A stretch of DNA of 64,000 bases, from NCBI GenBank assembly GCA_002371265.1, contig DFGT01000039.1, positions 99,065-163,064 of the forward strand, written 5' to 3'. The DNA is from Bacteroidales bacterium UBA3743 (GTDB lineage: Bacteria; Bacteroidota; Bacteroidia; Bacteroidales; Paludibacteraceae). A program made the position numbers and the translations under genes. A model generated the notes under the pieces. That model was given only the letters and a program-made list of their open reading frames with translations. It was not told the DNA's origin and did not search any database. This document shows positions 63,701-64,000 of the stretch, piece by piece. Within the stretch, counting starts at the first letter, position 1. The number at the start of each line of letters is the position of its first letter.

Positions 63701-63879
63701 TCTCTTCTTCTGAGTTGATTCTTAAGGAGAATGAGTATGAGTATAGTCGTGACTTTAATGCTTCTGATTTGTTTAGTTCTGAAATACCAGACTATATTAT
63801 CCTTCTTTTGAAGACTGGACGTGATCAGAAGTCTACTACATTACTTTATTATGGTGTTAATGATTCTTATTGGAAGTAA
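45703..63879 (+). CDS. Giant modular beta-helix/SprB-like surface protein
   Basis: 6058 residues in one open frame. Signal peptide 1-20 (cleavage after MMWAA). Residues 36-55 resemble a choice-of-anchor/CSLREAI start (GSLRWACATATAEDTIVF). Residues 65-480: right-handed beta-helix with N-rich PbH1 turns. A short domain then leads to six modules starting with a YYVK-GDGS-W--AM motif at about 579, 1318, 1792, 2329, 3037 and 3450. Each holds a beta-helix and closes with NGGFTPTVALKSD, SIRFPRL, VLTDQRGV and CMGAYE. Linkers of about 60 residues (a GCDSVVMHKVVVKPDP type) join modules 1-5; 5 and 6 abut directly. Residues 3874-5780 are SprB-like repeats (TCFKGENGTIEV, TCINEPNGVLDF, TCGGLENGQIELYVSGGTA). 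The end (about 5949-6058), with SVSPNPFKSTDKITI and YIYQIDGK, looks like a type A type IX sorting domain. Probable surface adhesin. Confidence 0.88.
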   Translation: MKRIFSFILALMAVQMMWAAQITVTNTSDDVEEEGSLRWACATATAEDTIVFKFSTKGDKTIHISSYLTTNASIDGSTWADSIIIEGTNKKANNSDDGFRVVGAFVKKIVVKNCYAGFHVLTSTAKSNAFYDCIASNCRIGFYCENSSDVSIIRCKSLNNDNYGITSGSRVLDAIEDCDIIGNKKAGIYGQAKNITGCRIYNNDVGIDVVYNSDLIDDCVISGNTTYGIHVSGKVKKISNNVIGLTEDQKDVYSNDNGIYIQGSGVDILSGNVISGNLKDGINSSLKGSDIGVFMGNYIGTNKYFVSDPKFGNGANGYYPSSSSSYPKFSRNYFGNNAENGIKGSFSGTISFEDCYFGITPDGDPMPNRIDGLNVGSSNMTFKNCHVGYNEGSGINVTRGTVTVNGGEFIGNKEMGLSLLSGNPNFTVEDAIFDSNGNSAISFDNKGYLTSSLISNTKFLRTNKAYPAYSTTNPYPVPEFTSCKMTEKTIEIVGKVDTEEEVKIELFYTSQGEQTAEKLVYSSTETDGTFSISLDRSEFAGKSIIGFTATATYGGKYTSPLSDVVYPELGKVDLTRTEFYVKIDGYGDGSTWEKAMSPQTFAYYLPQAKDGSTFHVAEGTYYPMYDSNLKQANDPYAQYTIKSDVTIKGGYPANATKGAKSDPKEYKTIFSGDYENDDEVSFVKETDGSYSLTHKNYEDNAAYLFFIIASKETNIVFDGVAISNTSYGIYPVYKTSPVDLNVNINNVSFENISGYAAYCSTNQVYLDINHSSFKHNNNCIFVYTNINVRNTTFEENGGDVLINVSTLSDLISTIDSVSFVRNTGNNLIYSCLEVRNSIFDSNIITKTGGNSDLITGINNRMSIINTKFKNNQSQSNLIFGNEVVVSNCSFVDNISYQIVISENLSVSNSYVYNHQGSSAFYSYDQLTLLSDTIESCKLESRMIQSGNCRIDSCLIKNNDSYLFYQSGNLDLLNTEITGNYKTDMDKSMSVIDLYGDEEDVVNIYNTIFEDNKYKDCVFLKNEVPYIGFKQCVIESNEVSEIFNSAQLSDPYAMRYKLNIEESTFGDNKTAYSVIHLGTMNDLYSVNSTYVNNTTDIAVLYGVYTNCELYNNTILSNDVRDNHSVYLGGSADLKMSGNIIESIELGGYSDLVTSQNNVFICDLSSRGSEKAWTNEENTISLKASDCSKLFDGEYDSKNDKFEASLKDNGGFTPTVALKSDKLSDGKSIRFPRLDDVLTDQRGVSRLPETCMGAYEIGCGSDTTNAIDTIVVGSKFVDGKVYGKLGIYEKILSNHKSKIGCDSVVNHTLYVVPDPKIKEYYVKTSKKGKGDGSSWDDAMDPKTFAFVFENLKTEGVTFYIAEGKYYAVYDGWGKETNNKNAHWSSKHGANIYGGYDSLSTGNASTTKANPALYRTIMTGDFKNDDNVKLDGDCGYTFENFSDNMNSSMISMEVHGDVHISGVELTGMTFSHGTSPALIRLIAKSGTEYSATIDHCKLSVADKGIEANYIRNLIVDHCEVDYVKNSAVYSNGDCKVTNSTFNHTAGINYDGNNSNLVVENSTFVKNRSDIQLYIYGTELSASAQINNNTFISCEGGSYLSIYDNVSASLSGNIFAGSEINIYKRDGEAKQQTFANNVIACKTFELGESGVEKDNIKVADITALYKILEGTYSESDGIFTPALTYKGAETRTVALLEETLSDGTPVRFPRLKNVLTDQRGVSRLEKTCMGAYEIGCGSDTTYSTDTINVGTKIYGQTFTKVGVHDSIFETLQTAMGCDSVVMHKVVVKPDPTKLNYYVKMDKENDGDGRDWDNAMSGEDFATYLPLAPDGATFYVAEGTYKPVYDVNMNIPSDLSDLCYAINSSVTIRGGYPADAKGKDVPSEPDKYRTIFSGDLGDNFNTGIQTLFLTAKEKLFSIYGLNFVKTKDVSSSSAAIISNGNFIVNQCVFDSCFCAILLKNSSSAFIDSCLFTKSWAPSINVSEEASLTVSNSKFEDNVLFSPSRTPVYCGAAIYSQGIINVDKCIFENNKVGMNGYSTSGGGAIAIVTNKNNSHIKHSYFKNNSATHGGSIYLLNGDSISIDGCTFVDNYTLLGLGNAIYSTARGNNTLYKCLSNNTFYKNDDREYFSSTNVIDGNDITHVVNNTFVNNHVPCFNLGKTLIEGNIIVSDTTIGRYLGVLGESNLVSDNISVDGVISVPISEFGVILDGVYDLNNNTFIPTLADNGGFTPTVALKSDKLSDGKSIRFPRLENVLTDQRGVERLDSTCMGAYELGCVNDTTFTTDTIYVGDKILGQTFTKVGVHDSIFETLKSSLDCDSVVMHRVVVKPDPKTFNYYVKMDKEGRGDGSDWDNAMDSTDFATYLPLAPDGATFYVAAGTYKPVFDINGNVSDYPLYNINSSVSIYGGYPANATGKEVPSEPDKYKTVLGYDVNCSFALFYSEKNELLSFVLDGVYVNDYCSYVIKMPSVDLTLRNSYFEGNSNFCDVSNEGSLNVVNTEFSKTQYTLFSMYGTKSVYMEDVKFVENIPSSYFYGDGYDVNLKSVSATSNNGYYYFLGSKKLLVENSEFTKNSTGSYLLTTSGTVDIQNSLFDQNEGSMLVNSDLSYEDSYINISKSKFSNNTTSSPVIYGARSSINCTLTESEFSNNNCYDLLFLIGSDYLTINDCEFLSNNCEKSNSNWTDDPFMIQIRASVKKIQIERNKIIDNKSLNSLVRCNCDTLIFKDCFLDKNNTDSRELLNFIICTNSQNTDKNVAFVERNTFSNNKCFYLMFLFNSSHDVYLRNNTIVSNECGSEIWYPKYSDVYLENNTIVGNKCKSVSEHDFLYKSMVGNFIFGNQYEKLYRITARDIEGEPLYNVMPLTIDNLSIKVPNSTNIVSEYYIEKLLKELEDYPESDDISNVKDLSVEISSVLEGTYDPTTGLFTPVLAYNGGFTPTVALKSDKLSDGTSIRFPRLENVLTDQRGVERLDETCMGAYEIRCTPIITELKDTVMVGDSYTFIDKNLDDVCKKVGSYYFSDTLVGSENCDSIVKLSLAVRPQKNENGYYVKVDGTGDGSDWINAMSPKDFAEYLPLVYDGETFHIAAGTYKSTYVDPELGRMYNINSSVTLIGGYPDTVTTVGVPPMPENFTTTLSANERGHINFYKERTGDFSVSGFGSNDSILIRVNGTSSVSLYGITLSGVKSSDNYGAVTMGQGGTLNLDRCTIENNNTSAVVASGAKINVTSSLAYHNVSKDGAVFRLSQSDLNVENSSFHENVSSDESSASMGAVANLTASQANFKNNTIANNWADKGTVFALANSKVSLFNNTLVGNQSIAKEPKGSFVSASDTKSKVSLFGNMIVGNGVQPVDGAAVESEGYNIFSTDFQGSGVETDMFMGSADYEFVMDGTPMNGNTEVFIANVRDNGGFTPTMAVIESMFDGGKVVSIPAEQRKVETDQREMLRKDSSCVGAFEFPTYVNYYVKQTPVGDGTGRDWDNAMGDTTFFRYFSVVPTGATFHVAAGTYHPLMDRLYNTSSNSNGRYYSSRPVNVFGGYHPQAKNGAVADPSKYVTLLSGDLNEDDVFEESDKDYTVMDFSNHQDNTSSVMTIVSKLTGDVQLKGLTFSGNFPQFRGSSAALSVSAVAPETSVSLILDSCSFKKTYIGIYSGVDSLFVRNCRFDSIDNLGFSHYPREEVSGVLVVENSSFTNMDYAISASTSKGKVLLQNSTFSNTKGLVNVITTTYNKVVDLSLEMYHNTFAFSPKSYGGIEIPNYIQTIAKGNIFNTNILLTKDYDETNAMKPIVSDYNLFVENPDTIYGAWTLGENDMLVTPSDLTGVLPGKMVEKRFNAVSTLEKPENFTKVVALESDVLNEKYIRMPIEEAKVKSDQIATERLDLTCMGAYEFFKGRDTVYITSVDTVCYGLNYQRRGWNLQSDTLSEGEYVYGRFLRGKVATDTIDTLTLHVNPFSKIILDQLAVAPTLCHGSGYGEVSFTPRSVVPGSAAVYVNNELGDTLFSGVQLYNSAYKYNELPLGKFVVSVLSQTQCVKDTLFDIEVFDRDSLQALPGADNILTDCANEPNSELTISLIGFHPTMKFYHNGVEISDQTNNGELIYGDDAAVTATAELKLTSIPVGSHTITAVDVCDNSYPVKDFEVSVIPSQVLDMQLVDYTKETLACGLDSGFAKFHIMSGATSLFTLTSDNGYDYSLRVQGKDTVLILNDLTRGNYTALLKKESEDCSDSYSVELSINSPEPLSLSLTSNGAACAEGAVSVVAEGGTGEYTYHWTDPTGAKFVTKEPGLNEASAGKYTCVVEDETHCFSHSDSLAILPNVDELSELLVDSVSTKNITCFKGENGTIEVYFSTDNKQQSVACVVTNSETKEETKTAGTYEKLNGELAIRTLGVGSYSYEVYYGTEGCRLDTNSFKGTFTISAKEVPFVMTPLAVFAPQTCIEPSNGMIVNTATGWEDDYNAYLMTEAGGKHIMTPVEENGETKLYAGLLSGGSYYYLVEDACGSELKTDPISLPKYEPLSLEIVSYTDSVTCARATDAEISFTVSGGIGLNHLAYIDEKAFTDKGTIVSEDNGKGYHYVTYKSVVEGCKDSVGELIRIAGPDTLAIKYTLNGNCLGSSLLPEVTGESAPYTYLWSDGVKEINGTEKFPFDDMGEGKTYSLTVSDAHKCDTYTKSFTIPSAAELPTVSQKVYPESEKCHKGNDGRIIVKPSLSKKMDYAVTATIFYHKLDSKDSIANECVLDPNGEYTTPENLEPGYYRVTTRLGSMDCDMGVAPVTSVVHVDTLPPLKIQSEFTLTDHTCISPNGTASFNIEGWTYTHVADIYSVGEDVELYRGNVRPTSVSNYVGAFDVTALPFGTYKVVVKDRCGNKDESEPFEILHKPTFIQNIKTEKATCINEPNGVLDFEVQGWTLSHGCEFVKNDVAAEGRIVPVLPVKYDTINKLAYFHVNTMPAGKWRIWVSNECKEAFRLDTFVTVPGIEPYKVDLIANESKLELDCPYDSDGKIVLNVTGGYSETVFSGGVSKHVKYYGPTGEYVDSTVYVKDTSYVITALYDSLNPIINVDTTYKFLSQETVKVEKYDENNNLIEVDSIIMHYDTILVETVTYPQLTDEEGNFINDTTLSIDSFATTQRVPKIGELDSIATSVIEYDLFSANPIGRNTGKYTYMNLDAGTYRFTFKTALEGCSDKYNYDTEITKPADVKLVNQVLPISCSSYIDGEISLAPRRGGTSYSYYVGHDSTDTYEKNRLYADVDGNMVEHSINGVGEYQIDQLFDQSDIKTIKWSYNAYESSVWTPLDNIIFPDSSDITEETYYKNGVVVKTPVYSNTHLEKFWHGYMGDYFEANVVSIANLAPGFYSVLVEDAKRCQYRDTFEVKLPPMPLKIDSVKFDAALAECDPSKRQILAYASGGWGSYNFTFSDKSKVEKTDAKHSDGFRGGEATYYDKNSMTGWGVSYFLDPGNYSVVVLDEQGCLVEYDKTFEVKTTFSLTMDSTRTICPEDPTAKVVAHFVGSSAVPGITYDVVEYVSPCSKDTLDDCREYTLETLRKNVTPKNDTFMVDLTSLKMHSKTHGLFVYQNDENHCGTYVQGTVVDTIPIFKSSRKSSLDVTCGGLENGQIELYVSGGTAPYKIQRNSAWKKGDELALYENLDLIDTTFKLVLRDPKDTLYKKDTIIEQHFIRLASLPADTFYFTVIDDAGCKSVMGDTASFDEKIVIKAPEKLEAEFASSLVCKEPSVTKGGNIFFQNVKGGTAPYTLSYNHDYLDVPVDNSEAIAQILDAKVGFKVDMKVTDANNCTVDSTVEFKPGELQIDMYDFWATSWYEYGDVVALIDVCGPEATFDSVSYVFYDEKGKVDPRITMLDKRLYVYDLAGNKSAADTVYRYGDNTKTMVPDAYFEKRFKLREDISKGQAKHLNFFKFEDSSIDVKNVNDVRDALAKHTVLMKAYFLGCEYRIERKNPLGVINPNNRPKIDPIGQKYQIISFSVSPNPFKSTDKITIKAEFSEKVNDAEIYIYQIDGKTSPDPIKISSSELILKENEYEYSRDFNASDLFSSEIPDYIILLLKTGRDQKSTTLLYYGVNDSYWK
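47437..49473 (+). other. Giant protein, module 1
   Basis: About residues 579-1257. Opens FYVKIDGYGDGSTWEKAM and closes LTDQRGVSRLPETCMGAYE. The inner part is a long N- and S-rich beta-helix and the DNA there is markedly AT-rich. Confidence 0.75.
49654..50898 (+). other. Giant protein, module 2
   Basis: About residues 1318-1732. The shortest of the first four modules; its interior is visibly richer in G and C than those of modules 1, 3 and 4. The closing block reads LTDQRGVSRLEKTCMGAYE. Confidence 0.75.
51076..52509 (+). other. Giant protein, module 3
   Basis: About residues 1792-2269. Opening almost identical to module 4 (FATYLPLAPDGATFYVA); interior AT-rich, with a glycine-rich GGGAIAIVTN turn. 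Confidence 0.75.
52687..54618 (+). other. Giant protein, module 4
   Basis: About residues 2329-2972. Opening and closing blocks match module 3; the interior is unrelated in sequence and AT-rich. Confidence 0.75.
54811..56040 (+). other. Giant protein, module 5
   Basis: About residues 3037-3446. Closing block diverged (GGFTPTMAVIESMFDGG, CVGAFEFP). It is followed immediately by module 6 without a linker. Confidence 0.7.
56050..57330 (+). other. Giant protein, module 6
   Basis: About residues 3450-3876. Closing block is the most diverged (FTKVVALESDVL, IATERLDLTCMGAYEF). The SprB-like region follows. Confidence 0.7.
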
Positions 63880-63929
63880 TACTTGCTGGAAGTAATAATA
63901 ATTAATTTTTTGTAAACAGATAAATAATT

Positions 63930-63953
63930 CGTTGCCCCTGTAGTGGGGCGACG
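63930..63953. repeat. Short palindrome after the giant gene
   Basis: CGTTGCCCC (63930-63938) pairs with GGGGCGACG (63945-63953) with one G-T pair. No U-tract follows. It may be a repeat or a weak terminator 50 bp past the stop. Confidence 0.45.
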
Positions 63954-63971
63954 ATTCAAAAAAATAGAAAA

Positions 63972-64000
63972 ATGTTGAGACGTTTGTTCACCCTTCTATT
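63972..64000 (+). CDS. Start of a downstream gene (partial)
   Basis: ATG at 63972 opens MLRRLFTLL, the basic-then-hydrophobic beginning of a signal peptide; only nine full codons are visible. Genes just after SprB-like proteins often encode PorP/SprF outer-membrane partners, but nothing here proves that. Confidence 0.4.

Noticed and set aside
1..64000. tRNA, rRNA, integrase, transposase and prophage structural genes
   Set aside because: None seen on reading the intergenic spaces and ORFs; repeats and the ATPase cassette are the only mobile-like signals.

Overview
The window is a chromosomal segment of a member of the Bacteroidota, most likely Bacteroidales (Prevotella/Bacteroides-like). Three things point there. 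The promoters have the TTTG-N19-21-TAnnTTTG form of this phylum and genes generally lack strong Shine-Dalgarno sequences. The gene families are typical of the phylum: SprB-like and choice-of-anchor repeat proteins with a probable type IX secretion C-terminus, BspA-type leucine-rich repeats, a BtuG-like surface lipoprotein, DUF3822 and DUF6057. The short genes also have the expected housekeeping orthologues. I cannot name a genus.

Layout. 1-1033: N-terminal part of an exported MBG-repeat protein (minus). 1403-4803: hemW and a lipoprotein, a repeat-rich spacer, then prfB with a programmed +1 frameshift. 4935-7211: a solitary PBECR/LPD-type nuclease-like gene and a TPR protein. 7223-13771: a cobalamin-uptake operon (riboswitch, btuB, btuG-like, attenuator hairpin, btuF, btuC, btuD). 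14234-14922: a PIN-domain toxin-antitoxin pair. 14998-19249: acyl-CoA ligase, rnc, fabF, acpP. 19399-26113: purN, then a long minus-strand series (MORN protein, xseB, xseA, pdxY, folB, rsmD, DUF3822, membrane-anchored protein). 26212-30673: RecD-like helicase, a DUF4143 ATPase flanked by 34-bp direct repeats, and an LRR surface protein. 30740-36970: rplS, L,D-transpeptidase-like lipoprotein, two small proteins, an orphan sensor kinase, rsgA, frr, thpR. 37042-40855: an overlapping operon of LMW phosphatase, DUF6057 membrane protein and a beta-propeller lipoprotein with a CxxCH motif. 40868-45233: DEAD-box helicase, WG-repeat protein, apbE. 45703-63879: one uninterrupted 6058-residue modular surface protein, followed at 63972 by the start of another gene.

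How the genes work together. The cobalamin block is a complete outer-membrane-to-cytoplasm route: the surface lipoprotein and TonB receptor hand B12 to the periplasmic binder, then to the ABC permease and ATPase, under riboswitch control. The rnc-fabF-acpP block is the usual fatty-acid cluster. The giant protein has an N-terminal beta-helix, six repeated beta-helix modules with nearly identical closing segments, a long SprB-like region and a likely type IX sorting domain.

The most unusual aspect is the abundance of dispersed non-coding repeats. One family carries a CTACGGCTCGC core and a GGGCGTTCCGCCC hairpin, one is a REP-like GACGCACGTCC family, and others are ATGCATTATGAATT runs and IR/MITE-like elements. 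One REP-like array has grown in frame inside xseA, and another low-complexity repeat encodes the tail of the DEAD-box helicase. I saw no rRNA, tRNA, CRISPR array, integrase or transposase gene. All family assignments come from reading the sequence; no database search was run.
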